A DNA stretch of 64,000 bases from Neelides folsomi (lineage: Eukaryota > Arthropoda > Collembola > Neelipleona > Neelidae): the NCBI GenBank assembly GCA_034687125.1, contig JAQGBZ010000049.1, positions 1 through 64,000 on the forward strand. Direction: 5' to 3'. A program made the translations under genes and the position numbers. This document shows, in pieces, positions 25,550-39,625 of the stretch. Every line of letters starts with the position of its first letter. Position 1 is the stretch's first letter. Under the pieces are notes generated by a model. It made no database searches. It saw only the letters and a list, made by a program, of their open reading frames with translations, and had not been told where the DNA came from.

Positions 25550-28500
25550 ATGCGCGAAGACCCCGCCAAGACCCTCCTCGCATTGATTGCCATCGTCTCC
25601 ATGCGGCTCGCCCAGGCTAATTGGATGTAAGTCATCTTTACATTATATATCCTGCCCGAACTGTGATTGACGAGGGGGGATATATCAATTGATCAATTTC
25701 TCTTCTCATTAAAACCCTCTCGAGCCTCCCTGCTCCCGACCGAGAGGGAAATCGCCGCAGATTTGGGCGACGAGACTTGTAACTTCTGGGACCGCAGGGC
25801 GGCTCGTCCTTCCCTGCGATCGTCAAAAGAATCTCGGGCCCCTGTTACAAATAATAAATTATAGGGTAGAATCGCTCCTTAAGGTGATGCTCAAGGCACC
25901 GGTTTCCTTGGGTTCTTTTATCGCTCCTAGCGTGTGAAGCGGCCCTCATAATTGTAGAAAAAGCACATCTGAGATCTCTGGCTCTGGAACCCATAAGAGT
26001 CCGTTTCCACCATACCTTTTTTTCTCGCCTTTGAGGAGATAAGGAGACCATTGAGAGTCCTTTTCTTCTCCTGACGAGCCTAATAGCCGTCAATAGGAAA
26101 TTCCATCCATGCATTGGGAATTTGGAGGAACAACAATCGGGGCCGAGTCGGGGTTCCAGCCGTCGCTTCGCAATTTTGCCCATATCGAGAAGAAGGGATT
26201 CTGTTCCCCGATAAGGGAGCAGCCAACTGTGATCACCTAACCCTTCTTATCTCCGCCTCACTTCTCTCCACTTAAGGAGAATATTGAAGGAGACTTTCAA
26301 TTTGCCGGCAAATTCCCTCCTAATCCCATCAATGCTCACAGGTACCTGGGGATTTCCAACCACGGGCCCCGAGTTCCCGCCGACGAACCCGGAGACCTCA
26401 GCCAGCTCGCAGGCGACGCTCCCGACATCGGCAGCGAAGCGGCGGCACGCATCGTCTGCGGCAACCTGCCCGGCCTTGTGGCCCAACAGGTAGAAGTGTG
26501 CCAGAACTTCCCCGACACCATCAGCTCCGTCTCCGAAGGCGCCCGCCGCGGCATCAAAGAGTGCCAGTACCAGTTTCGCAACGAGCGGTGGAACTGCTCG
26601 ACTCTGGAGGCCGACAACAGCGTCTTCGGCTACACACTCCAACGAGGTAATTGATTATGGGTCGCGGCGGCCTCTCATTCCCCCCACTTAAGTCGTCCTA
26701 CCAGTCCACTTTTTATCGCCGCTCTTATTAACTCAAATGGGTCCTTGGCACTCTTCACGAGGGTCTGGGTCCACCGGGAGGGGAGAAGTCCATGTAGAGA
26801 ATCAAAGGCTATTGAAAATCATTTAGGCGTAAGTTTATGAGGACCGACGGAGGAATTATCTTTGAAACCATCTTCCTGAATGAAGATTGGCTTAGTTGGG
26901 CCCCATGAAAGGGTTGAGCATCAGATCCTCTTTGATGGCTCTTATATCATCCACGTTGCTCTCTTGATTCTCTTCCTGATTCAAATCAGGGGCCCATTGT
27001 ATGGAGCGGCGGAAACAAGTTAGGGGTCTCCGTCCCTCATCCACTCAGGGGCGAATTCCCGGAGAGCCAGCTACCAACCTACCTGCCACTCTCCCGATAT
27101 AATTACCCGCAGCCACACACCGTCCATTAATTAAATATGGAAGCCTCATTCACTTTGTGCGAAGAAGCCGAAAAGCCAAATGAATCTCGCCCTCTTCAGA
27201 TAGCCCAAATTGTGTAGAATTTTTAACGACCTTCCGCGATGAATCACAGACCTTCTCTCGAGATTCCGCCCAAAGACAAAGAGATCGGGCCGGAAATAAC
27301 TTTTCCCATTCCATTATTTCAAGGCCTCTCTGGACAGTGAAGTGGGTCTTCTTTAATCAGAGAAACCGAGCTATCTCTCCCCACCATCTTCCCCTCTTCC
27401 TCTTTTCACAGAAATTTGTTTAAAGTTTCATTAAATTTTTCCTTCCTTCCTCCTCCTTATCGTCCTCATCGCCCGCACCCGCCAGTTCTTGATTAGCATG
27501 AAAGTTTTATTCAGTGACTGGCCTTCACACGACGTCCTTATTTGCCAACAACCCCCGAGAGTCACTTCCCCTTATCAAACATAAAACGTGAGGGACATTA
27601 CCTTCGCTGGAAATTAAAATTTATTTCTTCGCTCCTTCCACCCATTCCTCATTGAAAGGATGTAGATGGTTAAGAGAAGTTCATGAAATTTAAAATCACA
27701 GCAAATAAATCACAAGACCCATCAAATTATAATATTCAACTCCATTCCCAAAAGAGCGTCAAATACACTTTGTTTTATTTCCTCTTCCTTATCAATGGAG
27801 AGGAAGTGAAACTAAATCCTCTTTCAAGTATTAGGAATACTAATAACATGGATTTACCACCTACAATATTCTCGCTTATTGCATTATGGAATAGTTGTGT
27901 TTAACTATTAGGTAACTAATATATACATACATACATAAGTATGGTAATTGTAATTGTAATACTTACATACTTTTCAAGCCAGATATGTACATATATTTTT
28001 TTTCAAATTACCATTTTCTCAGTCAGTTTCTTACTCACATTCGTATGTCATTCTTCAATTGTGTCAAGAAGAAAATTACATGTATTGGATATATTGAATG
28101 ATAAAATTGTTATATATACAATATCAATACATTATACTACATAATATATACTATAAGGGACCGAAATATTTAAAGTATCCTATTTCAAAATAAGAATTAT
28201 TTAAAATCGTTATGTATACATGGTATGTTATGTTATACATATTATGTATAATAAATAATAATAATCTGTAAATGTTTACCACCGAGACGATTTTAACGTC
28301 TGTGTGTAAAGTGCTAGATATCTCTAGTATCAGTAAATACACAAAATTGAAAATTAATATAAAAGTTTTAAATTTTTAAATTAAATTATACTTTATATTA
28401 CTAAAATTATCAATGAGCTTGTTTTAAAAAATTCAAGCAGATGCATTTAAAACGTTTTTTTGTGATAAAAATATTCTTATTGATCATAAATGTAATTAAA

Positions 28501-31500
28501 ATACTGATCTTAAAAAGTACTTGTGTTAAAATGAATTTACTAGTTATGTGACTGAAGTCCCTTTCCCACATATTTCAAAACTAACATGACAATTATTGCA
28601 TAGCAGCTTACTGTCATTAGAAAATAAGCTGAAATATGTCTTGTTGAAAAGCTGGAGAGAAACGTGGATGGAGAAGAGCTATGAATTAAAGAAGAGAATA
28701 TTCCTAGAGCGAGGCAATTGTCTAGGGTATGACTAAACCCAAGAATTTATGTAAAGCTCAGTATTTATAGGGGATCATGTGAACTATGAGGTTCATTCAT
28801 CCATTACACATGTACTCGGTACATGTGCATGGCCATATTGGCCATCATAAAACTTATTTATATTAATGGAATAAAGCAAGTCAAATCTGTACCTGGATAA
28901 ATTTCCTGGCAAATTATATTAAATGGTTGTTGATCCTGCGAACATGAACCAGAGATTGCAATATTTAATAATAGGTAATGGAGACTCGGGCCAAAAGGAA
29001 CTTTTGTCATATCTCCACAATAGGGTTTCGGTTTTCCCTTGAGGCTCTCTTGTTCCTCCCCTTTTCCTTTTATTATTGCCTCTCTTTCTCTCTTTATGGA
29101 ACTTTTTTGCTTTTCTATAGAGCCACGAGAGTGGTCGGGTAATCAAATATCAAATATTAAACTCACCAACGACCGTATCAATATATTGTTTAGTGATCTT
29201 GAGTATACATATGGCCATAAATTGCGTTTACTACTATATTTAAGCCCATCTTCCGTATGATACGCAATGGACGTTTTTCACCATGTGTTATATCATGTAT
29301 TTGCATTGTTCTCAATTGGAAACATTTTACGCTCAATGTATGGCCTCTAATGGAGGATGTAATGCGAAAGTGTTAATTTGATTTTTTTATCAAATTAATT
29401 TAACACTCCAATGTAAAAAAATTGCATTGTGAATAAGGAATCATTGCCTATATATGAAAGATACATAATATGATACATTTGGACTTGTAATGGAATGTCC
29501 AATTAATACCTTACGTGATTTAACACAATTGCACACAAAGGTATTTAATATCACTGACGAATAGAAAATAATAGAAACATGTTGGCAATAAAAAATAGTC
29601 GTAATTAATTTGATGAAAAAAACATTTAAAATTCAATCAATGTTTCAACTATAAGCACCAACCCACTTGATTTAAATTTACAAGCTTGAGCGCTTCTTGG
29701 TAAATTATGGGGTCTAGTTTGAGCGCCATTTGAACCTATTAGCTTAATTACACAAAATTATTACTTGTGTTCGTAAATATTGGAATGTCTTTACAAAATA
29801 TAATTTTTACGTTTATCTTCACATTTATCTTATTCTCACTTTGCAAGCACACGCACTTGAAGGCAAACATTTGTCCAAGTCTGAATGCTTAACATCATGA
29901 TGATCTTACGTATGAAACACACACCGTGCTGTGAATCCCTTTGTATTGGAATGATATTGAGATTTTTTTTCCTTGGACGATGATTAATAATTTCAACTAA
30001 TTTGACAGCCAATTTATTGTAAGAGCTAAGGGTCAGATGAAGAATTGAGTAGATTGATTAGGATGAAGCGTATTTTGACAAATCTCGTCATGGAAGTCAA
30101 ATGGTTTCTTTATTCTTTCAGCGTATCTCTTGAACTAAAATGAGCAAACTATAAAATACTCTTATTGGTGATAAGAGACATCAATGGGGAAGTTTATTCA
30201 AATTAAACAGTTGTAAATTAAACTTTAATTCGAATAAGCAATTCAATTATTATTGATATGTGTCTGATGTGGCATTAAAAACAACAATTACAGCTGTACT
30301 TGAAAAGTAGTAATAATGTGTCATTGTATTGTATGCGTAATGAAGTTGAGAAGCTCATTGAATGTATTAAGAATTTCTAAATTTACTTATTGCAATGGAT
30401 TTATGTTCTTAATGCTATTTTGTATAATATTAAGATACTACGTATTTTATTATGATATTTGATGATTGTGTACGCATTCTTAGTATATTGCTTATTTTAT
30501 GTTAGCCACTTGAATTTATATTTTTTAAACAATGTCAATTTCATGACTATTCAAACTTGTCATTTGAATTCTAATCCTTTCCCGATTTCAATCCAGAAAT
30601 TAAATAGGATTTTAAATATTGATTTAACTAAGATTTATCCAAAACATCCCTTTTAGGAAAATTGAAAATCCTAGGGGTTCTGCTTGCCTGTGGAAATATT
30701 AAAGTAAAGTATTTGTCATAATTCCAAATTATGTAATATTTTGAAGTATCTATGCTAATTAATGCATGAGAGAAAACTCATTTGAAGAGCGGGTGTAATT
30801 CAAATGGGGTTTGAAATGTTTTGATGGCTCTCCTCGTCTCGTCCTTTGATGGAACCGAGGCGAATGATGCAAATTTTATAATTTCATCGAAAGTAAAAGT
30901 ATATGGTTGTAGTATAGGTATAAATGGGATGTGTATATAGGATATGGATTATTCCGCGATAGGAGCCGTCCTCATTTAAGTGTAGGGCTGAAGTCTTTGA
31001 ATGCGAGTCCAGATGTGGGAGATGGCGGCTTTGAATTGAAAAGGATGGTCGCGGAGGGTCCTCGGATCCGAAACGACCGCCCCTATCATCCTCTCCAATG
31101 AGGGACATCGGGATTGAAATTTGAAATTAAAATTATGGAATTTAGGAAGCAATAAGAAGAATCAGTTGGCATGTGTGTGGCTGTGTGTCTAACCAGCGGC
31201 GGCGGAGAGGAGGACGAGCGGAGGACGGGCGGAGGAGATCCCGGTGGTCTTAGGGTCTTAGCTCCTCTCTCGACTCCCTCACGCCAATGGTTTTAGCATC
31301 CCTCTCTTTCCAGGCTTTCATCTTCCCTCAAATGGTTCGAAGGGGAACAAGCCGACTGCTGAAGAGATTTGCTACGGCTGGAAAGAATTCGATTAGTTAC
31401 AGCCAGATGAGATAGCTTTCAGAATATTATTCCTTCCAACTTTCGCATTCGGAATTTCTTTCGGAACAAAGAAAGGCCCATTTTTTGGACTGACCCAAAA

Positions 31501-34500
31501 GTCCACCTTTCGCCTCCCCTTATAGAATAAATCCTCTCGTGTCGGGGCTATATGTATTATTAATTCTTTGTTGGTGATGGTGGGTGATGGGTGGGAGAGG
31601 GCAAGTAATTCTCCACCAAAAAGCCCTCTCAGGAAAAACGTGAGGTTCCACTAGATTCTCATTATAAAATCCCCCAACATGGAAATTCCTCCTCGAACAA
31701 ATTTCCCCCTTTCTCCGCCTCGACGTGAGGCGAGAGAGAAAATTTGCCACTTTTAACACATTATCTACACTAATGTTGAAGTTTAACCAACGGGCCAAGA
31801 GAATCTCATTATTTATTGGTTAGGAAATTTAAGGATCGGCGAGAGTTGGGAGGGAATTGCTCGAGCCCAATTCCATCATTGACATCGTTTAATTAAGGGG
31901 TGGTTTAAATGTGCATTAAAATGGTAAATCCAATCAGCTCAATTTGTATCAATTTCTCCTTCCTGGTAGGAGGAAATAACTCCGACGCCATTTTTATACC
32001 TTGGTGGGATCCGTGGGGTTTAATATGACGTGGCATATTTATAAGAAATTAATCATCTTCCCGCTCTCTGTCTCCTCAAGGATGATTAATGAAATCTCGG
32101 GGAGGAAGCCGAAAAAGAGACCACAGCTCATCCATGCATGAATGAACCACTCAAATTTTCCTGGTGGAGTTAGAACAGGGAAGAGGTGTAGGCGTAATGC
32201 TCCTAATATTCTCTATACAATCTAGTAATATCCAGCCACCCTCGATAAAGAATAGGGAATAAACTTCCACTCCTTTTACTCAAAAAGGAAAAAAACAGGT
32301 TGAAATGGGGAAAGAATGCCAAATCGAGCTTATCAATGGACTTCATGTAATACTTATTTAAAAAGACATTGGAGCGTATATGTGAAATTAACCAGTTACT
32401 CTCATGCCACCTTGTTAATGGGAAAAGATAAATTTTAATTTATGAATTATGTAAACCATGTTTGCATAAAAGAGATAGTAAAATAGTAAAACATGTATCT
32501 TCAACATCAATGAAGGAACCAACATTTGAACTTCCTTCCCAATCTCAATGATACACTCAAAGAGTAAACAAAAGTTTCCTTATTTGATAAGCAAATGAAC
32601 GTTTACCATCATATTTATACTTGTTGTTTTTTCCCTAGGAAGTAAAGAAACAGCGTTTATTTATGCCGTGACTAGTGCCGGAGTCGTTCATTCGGTCACC
32701 CAAGCGTGCAGTTCGGGGAGTCTCAACGAATGTTCCTGTGATTTGAGCAAACAGGGAAGAGCAACTCCAGAAGGATGGAAATGGGGAGGATGCAGGTAGG
32801 TTCATGTGAAGTGTGCTCTGGTCCATCAATCCTCAAATATCCTTACTTGTTTATTCAATTAACGCGTATGGTATGTATGTAGTATGTTGTGTATGACATG
32901 GGTGTGCTTATGGTATATGTAATAATCTAATAATAATGCTGACATTTGGAATGAATGAAACAAGTTAAAATTTTGTAAAAATCACCCAAAGTAATATGTT
33001 AGTGAAATGAGGAATTAATTAAAATTGTGTGATCTTTTAGTGACAACCTGAAGTTTGGTATTCAATTTGCTCGTCGATTTGTGGATGCTCCAGAAAAAGC
33101 AAAGACATGGGAGTCGAAGAGCGTGAGAAACTTGATGAATCTTCACAACAACGAGGCGGGGCGACAGGTCTCACATGTCTTTTATTAAAATGAATATTAT
33201 CCCTTTCCAAGCTGTTCAGACTATTCATAACAGCATTGGCTGTCTGCGTCAACTTTTCTATTGAGATGAGTGTGAGAGGAAAGGAGGAAAAAAATTATAT
33301 GGCTCCAACATGAGATCAAGCTGTAGGGGCCAAAAGAGTTCAAAATGAATTTTTGTTCATCAAAATAAATTTGTTCCACATTGGGCGTAAATTCCCAATT
33401 CTACCTCAGTACTTTTTATGTACGAGCGCCATAATTTTAAATAATGGATCTGTTACATTTAGTATTACAAATATACTTACTTTACAAAGAATACTTAAAT
33501 AAAGGTCAATTTTAAAGTATATTTAATTAACTTGATTAGTTCCGCGTGTATTATCAAGATCAAATATCCAAACAAAAATGAACCCACAAAGAATTCCAAC
33601 GCTTTAATTAAACAGACCGATAATGATTATGCACGAAGTGCATTAATATTTATAATCCTCCATAGTCTGACAACGGTAGTTTGGATTATCTGTAATTAGA
33701 AATTGTAGCGAGTATCATTCAGGAAAGAGGATCAGGGATTGGGAATTAAACCATTGGCTGTGTCAACAACATGAGATGCGAAGTAATGAAAATATTGTTT
33801 ATAATCAGGCGATCTCTCATCTCATGAAGATGCAGTGTCGATGTCACGGCGTTTCTGGATCATGTGAATTGAAAACATGTTGGAAAAACATCCCTGCCTT
33901 CAGCCTCGTCGGAGACTACTTGAAAAAGAAATACCAAAAATCAGTTCAGGTATTATCTCAACCCTTCCTCCACCTGCCTCCTTTCCCAATGCAGATTAAA
34001 TGAGGGATTAGGGAAGAGGACGTTATGTGTGGGCTCAGGAGCGACTACGTGAGATCCTGTTGTATAATACGACTTAAAATATCAGGTTGCCCTCAAGTCT
34101 CGGAAGAGGCTTAGACGGAAGAGCGGAAGGCGGTTCTCGGTGAGCAAAGGGGAATTGGTTCATCTTCGCAAGTCTCCCGACTACTGTGCCCACGATCCTG
34201 AAAAGGGAATACTTGGGACGTCTGGGAGGGTTTGTAACAAAACGTCGGAGGGTCCGGACAGATGCAGCCTTCTTTGCTGTGGAAGAGGCTTTAACACAAA
34301 GGTACAATTCTCATGTGATTATTCACATAATATTGATTGCAATCCACTGGAGTTGAATAATCCTTTAGCTGTTGAGGACGAGGAATTAAAATGATTTCAA
34401 CAGGATGGTTCTACATTACACATTGGCTTCTAATACAAGTTAGATCAGAATGGGTTATAATATGTGAATTTAAGTTATAGTAATATATGGGACACGTTCG

Positions 34501-35240
34501 CATGTTGGTTGGGTTAATTATCTCTGGATCGTGAAGTGTCCTTAAGGTCTAGTTACATATGATGGTTCTTCGGGGTCCTTTATGGCTAAACGGTTTCCCC
34601 ACAAGTTCCTCTGTAATTTGAGAGGAATTAACTTTGAGATTGGACGATAAAGATGCCAATTAAGAGGGAAATTTATTTAAAGTAATGAATTGTTAATTCT
34701 GAACAGAGGAAGACCTTTGGAAGTCATAAATAAATTAAGATGGAAGTTAGAGGAGTCGGAGGAAAGTTGTTTAGAAAACAAACCCTCGTGTTTGCTCTCT
34801 CCGCTCCTAACTTGTAATTAGTGAAGTTTCCTTCCTGGCTCATATGAGCTTCGCCCCTCTCTGTAAATGGGACTTGTGTAATTGTATCTCCTTGTGCGAA
34901 TAAATATCCAACCTCCCCATAGAAAGAAATCGTAGGAATGGGCTGTATGGTAATAATATGTCAACAAAGATAAAACAACTTACTCGAGTGTCAAATTTCC
35001 CTACAAAGCCCCTTTTGAAACTTGGTACTTTAAAACACACCGGGCGTGTGTGAATAATGTAATGAAGTTAGTTAAGTAGGGCCAGATTCACAACGCGGAA
35101 ATTAATCCAATGCTAATGAATCCTCTTGGGCTGTGTAGGTTGTGAAGAAGGTGGAGCGCTGCCAATGTAAATTCATCTGGTGCTGCTATGTGAAGTGCAA
35201 GCCATGCATTACCCGGACCGACATTCATACTTGTAAATGA
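25550..35240 (+). CDS. Wnt16: Wnt16 secreted signalling protein
   Basis: Lipid-modified secreted Wnt ligand for Frizzled receptors. Seven exons with consistent phases: 25550-25626, 26342-26646, 32639-32795, 33041-33167, 33809-33949, 34086-34301, 35139-35240 (TGA); 374 residues. Exon 1 is a signal peptide ([15 protein letters not shown]), then NWMYLGIS as in other Wnts. Family marks: [74 protein letters not shown], where Ser238 is the expected palmitoleate site; [20 protein letters not shown]; and the C-terminal [16 protein letters not shown] ending [25 protein letters not shown], the KKYQKS segment and the ending match Wnt16 better than Wnt4 or other subfamilies. Length is normal and nothing is missing. 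Intron 2 is about 6 kb; the others are 136-898 bp. An AATAAA lies 190 bases after the stop. Confidence 0.96.
28808..28847. repeat. Two adjacent short palindromes
   Basis: CACATGTA and TACATGTG are separated by five bases, and immediately afterwards ATGGCC and GGCCAT are separated by five bases. The pair lies in the AT-rich middle of Wnt16 intron 2. It may be a binding-site cluster or chance. Confidence 0.55.
29370..29406. repeat. AT-rich imperfect hairpin
   Basis: GTGTTA followed by ATTTGAT pairs with ATCAAAT and TAACAC across a T-rich loop, with about five extra bases bulged on the right arm. It lies in Wnt16 intron 2 and could be the centre of an older fold-back element. Confidence 0.5.
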
Positions 35241-38071
35241 CTCCCCCAGCTCGGCCTCAATTGTGAGTCTTTTAGTCACCAGAACTCAAAGTGTTCAAAG
35301 ATTGAAGTGCAGCCGACGGGCCATCATTCTTTTCTTGTAGTCTTCTCGAGTTCGCGTTGGAAAGAGTCGGGGCATTTCACTTCCGCACCCATCAACATCT
35401 TTTAATCGAATCCTCCCTCTCACATATTTAATAAACATTTAATGCAACTAGATATATTTATAGTTAACTCTGAACCTTCTTCTTCGCGCTTCTGTGTTTC
35501 TCGCGACTCATAATTCCGTTATTACATTCTCCTCCTCTTAATAAGTGAGGCATAAAAATAAGTTATTGCCAATAAGTAATCCCTTCCTTCTATTTTTTAT
35601 CCTTCTCATCGTCGCTTTGCCTCTTCCGCCCACGCGAGGAGTCGCGGAGACTATTTCTAACTTTCTCCATTCATTCATCATTTGTCTCATCCACTTTTTA
35701 TGGATTCTGATTTCTTTAATCTCCGTCTTCTTCATTCTGCCATTCTCGCTTTTATCGCAACCCCGTTTCTTTCAAACTTTCCGCTAATGACCTCGTAAAA
35801 ATTGGAAACCCCCGTTTTCATAAAGCCACGAGAAACTCCGAAGACCGTGTATATTTATTACTCCCATCATACAATCCTAAGTGTGTAGTGCAAAATTTTT
35901 ATGTTATGGAAAATAAGAAATTGTTCAACAATTCACAGGCTCTATTATACGTATGCTCAAATCACATTCTACACGTACATTATATTACTTTATACATCAA
36001 ATCCTATAAATTATGGTCTCTTCAGCTCCATCGATTCTAAATAGGAATTCATTTTCTATTTATTATTATCATTCAACTCAATGTCTTTTATTCTTGACAA
36101 ATTGAAGAGCGGTCATCTAGAGTTCAATGTACAAGGAATGGGTAACCTGACATTGTACGTAAAAAATGAATTAGAGTTAGTTGATGGTTTGTATTACAGC
36201 GTTTTAGTATATTTACCAAATACTGTTCATTGTTTCGTTTTAAGGAAATGGTGTACAAATTTGCATACATTTATACTGGCGAGTGCCAATAATTATTAAA
36301 AAGAATTTCAATTTAACTAAATTAAAATTAGTAGATTTTAGTATATTACGATTAGCAGATTACTTATAGACTTTTAATATATCAGTAATGTTGAATTTGT
36401 TGATTTACATACATATAGCATGTATAGTATGTATGGTATGTATGTATAAACCAGTGCATTTTACACGTGTATTGTATATTGTATATTTACTTACATTTAG
36501 TAATTATAAATATTAGGTACATGTACATATATTTAAGTCGGTTGTTTTTACTTGTAATGTTAGTATTCATTATTAATATATTTATTTACAATGGTTTATC
36601 TAACATCGTATTAAAAAAATAGTGTTCCATTTGTGTGAAACTACAAAATATGTAATTAAATGTCAATATGAAATTGCCAAATTAGCATTTGATTCTATTG
36701 TGAAAGCATCAATTTTGAATAGCATCTTTTTGTTCCTAGCTTTTATATTAAAAATATTATAAGTAACTCTCCTTTAATTAATTGAGTATTGGAGATTTTA
36801 AGAAAGTTAGCGATTTTAGTCGATAAAAATCATTTAGATTGGATAACTTTTTTGTTCTTCTTTCATAATTAAAGAATTTGAACCATTTTAACTTTGGTAA
36901 GAAGATTTTTTCTCGAAGATAAATTATTTAAGTATTTTTAGATTGTTACGAATAATGTGCGATATAGCAATATTACATTAATCACTTCAAGACAAACAAA
37001 CTACTACGAAATGAATTGAATTCAAAACTTTTACATTTTGGGAATTTAAGTTAGATATCTGTTGTTAATTTAATATCTATATTCTTTTCCGTTTTACATA
37101 AATACCATACATATATGCATGTAGAGTTCACTTTCATTAATAGGGATTTGTATGTGACATGCCCTAACTAACCTTAATTAAGTTTGTACATAAAGTTCAC
37201 ATAACTACTTTACATGTGTAATAATTACTCTAATAACATAATTACTATCAGCCATTTAACTTTGTGTAAAATCCATGAATGTGTAATTATATTTAAAATG
37301 CTTACAATGTAATATTAAATATTAATACATATTTATAATATAAGTAAGTATTATGTATAAAATGCATTAGAGTGTTCTAGTGTTTATAATATATAATTTA
37401 TATATTATATTTAGGATATTTATTATTAACAATAAAACAAAACAATAGAAAATCAGCTTATGTATCCTAGGTACAAATAACAGTTACATAAATACTACAT
37501 GCATATACATATTACTTTAATTAGGTATTTATGATTTGCAGTAATTGTTATTGTTTAATTGGTTATATCTATATGTAGAAAATATTTTTTAACACTTTCA
37601 AATAAGTTTAATTTAATTTTGTTTAATTTTAATTTATATCATTGATATAGACTAGGCCGGTATACCTTTGTAAATTTTGATGTACCATAGAGTATGTACC
37701 TAATAAATAGTTAGCTGTACTAGAGTACATAATGTATACACAAATAGTATTTATACGTTGTTAGCATTATTAATTTTTAGTTAAATAAATTAATAGTGTT
37801 TTATTCTCTAGCTTGATAAAGAATTGAGAGATTTTTCAGATGTTTATTTTTATTGACAACAATAATTTATATGCAAAACATTCCTTACTATATATTTTCT
37901 AGGACTATTGCTTGGGGTAGATTTATTAACTGACTTTATTACTTAATAGTTTTAGGTAATGTATACCATCTGGTTAATTATCATTTTATTAGCTAACAAT
38001 CATAATCAGTTTGGGTTTAAATATTTGTATTTTAAATATATTCACATTAATATTTGAAATCTGGTTATTTA

Positions 38072-38202
38072 ATGCAATTAAAGCTTACAACCATGTTACT
38101 TACTGAAGAAGTAAAAGAAGATAAAAAGCACCATGTTGCACCTTTTGATAAGACATTTCAACAGAAATGCTTAGGCATTGAGATAATGGAAACTGTCAAT
38201 AG
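38072..38202 (+). CDS. Possible orphan exon (unassigned)
   Basis: An ATG at 38072 (a second at 38093) opens 43 codons that end at AATAG|GTGAAA, a donor-like site. The peptide is charged and looks protein-like (TEEVKEDKKHHVAPFDKTFQ, then CLGIEIMETVNR). No family is recognised, no partner exon was found, and a frame of this length is not rare in AT-rich DNA. It may be a short coding exon of an unseen gene or a chance frame. Confidence 0.2.
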
Positions 38203-39019
38203 GTGAAATTAAAATTTCTACAAATGTAAATAAAATACGATGAAGAATTTTCGAATTTCGTAAATTGTCTATATTACGCAGATTCATACATACATAATGT
38301 TAATTAAGTTTTTGAATGTTAAATGCAGTGTTTATTTGATATTAAAAACTATTTGGAGTGAATGTTAATTTTAAGTTGACAATTAACTAAAAGTAAAAGT
38401 AATATATGTATGTACATTTAAAACGTTTTTAAAATAAATACTCACTACCAGTAAAATAAATTAAATAAATACAGGGATTGAAATTCTAAGGAATTTTTAC
38501 TCATTATCATTTTAACATATATTTTTAATGAAAATTATATCATTTACTCTACATACTTGTATGTATAGTTAATGAAATAATTATTTGCTTATTTCATAAA
38601 TACATAACTACATAGACTACCTATATATATATTAAATACAGTATGCGTGTGTTATAGGAGTTGAGACTTGTTCCTAGTGCAAAGCTGAATCTATATACTG
38701 CTCCAAAGTATGCGAATTGTAAATTTTTAGAATCCTGCTATTTCCTATTTGCAATTTGCTATTTGCTATTAAATATACAATATACAAGTACATGGTAGAT
38801 AGGGAGTAGTTATACCACATAACATTATATTACTTATTTACATTTAGTTATTATTATTATTATTATCAGACTTATTTATCATCATTATTACTATTTATAT
38901 CACCATCATTGTATTGGGAATAATTGAAATCAATCACCTTATCAGTCAGTGATGTGACTCGGTATTAATTCTCTATCTTTCGCTATTTCATCCTCTTTTC
39001 AAATTATTAACAATATTGT

Positions 39020-39625
39020 TGAAAAATAGACTTCAGATCAACCATATAGCAAACTGGAAAAGGAGTCGCTTTCATGCTGGAGACAGACTTCTAAACATCT
39101 ATTTGAAACGGATGCGAATCTCAATTCGTTAAAAGGACTAGAAAAACATATTTGGTATTTTTATTAAACAATTCGCTTTTAAGTTTAAATATTTATTTTG
39201 AATACAGTTATTAATATCACTATCATCTTATAAATACATAATGTTACACTAATGTTACTATTATATTCTTATTAATGACTATTATTTATTTTCAATTTTT
39301 TAAAATATTTCAGATAAAGACTTCAAATCACCTATATAACTGCTGGAGAAGTCTCCCGACCATCCACTGTTCGAAAAACAGACTTCAAAACAACTATATA
39401 AGACGAATCCAAGTTCGTTTAACTTCAAATCACCGATATAATTGTTGGAGAAGGAATCTTCAGATCAGCCACTTTATTGTCTGAAGATATTGATATTGTA
39501 TCTGATATTGTCTGAAGTGAGTGAGTAATAAACTTCAAAACTGCCCTTTGAGGTGAAGCCCAAATACGTAAAGGAACTGGAAAAAAAATCTATTAAGTAA
39601 TTATATATTTTAACAAATCGCTTTT
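39020..39625. repeat. Degenerate duplicated segment upstream of SPPL2
   Basis: A motif close to AGACTTCAAATCACCTATAT followed by AACTGCTGGAGAAGG recurs at about 39027-39065, 39317-39355, 39380-39405 and 39421-39468. A second shared block (GGACTAGAAAAAC against GGAACTGGAAAAA, then ACAATTCGCTTTT against ACAAATCGCTTTT) occurs near 39137-39180 and 39574-39625. The order suggests an old duplication of about 0.4 kb with extra motif copies in the second unit. No coding role is seen. Confidence 0.6.

Larger units (their letters stand above)
26647..32638 (+). other. Wnt16 intron 2
   Basis: A 5,992-bp intron with donor GTAATT and a pyrimidine-rich acceptor. Its two ends are GC-richer and the middle (about 27650-30700) is AT-rich. 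No nested gene is recognised. It contains small palindromes at 28808-28847 and a hairpin at 29370-29406. The block near 30800-31800 is purine-rich with no coding resemblance. Confidence 0.85.

Noticed and set aside
26247-26642. 131- and 93-codon minus-strand frames
   Set aside because: They are antisense to Wnt16 exon 2, whose + strand translation is unmistakably Wnt.
36081-36299. A 72-codon frame with an alternating hydrophobic pattern faintly like a laminin G strand (GHLEFNVQGMGNLTLYV)
   Set aside because: Frames of this length are expected by chance many times in DNA of this composition, and there is no clean splice site or neighbouring domain part.
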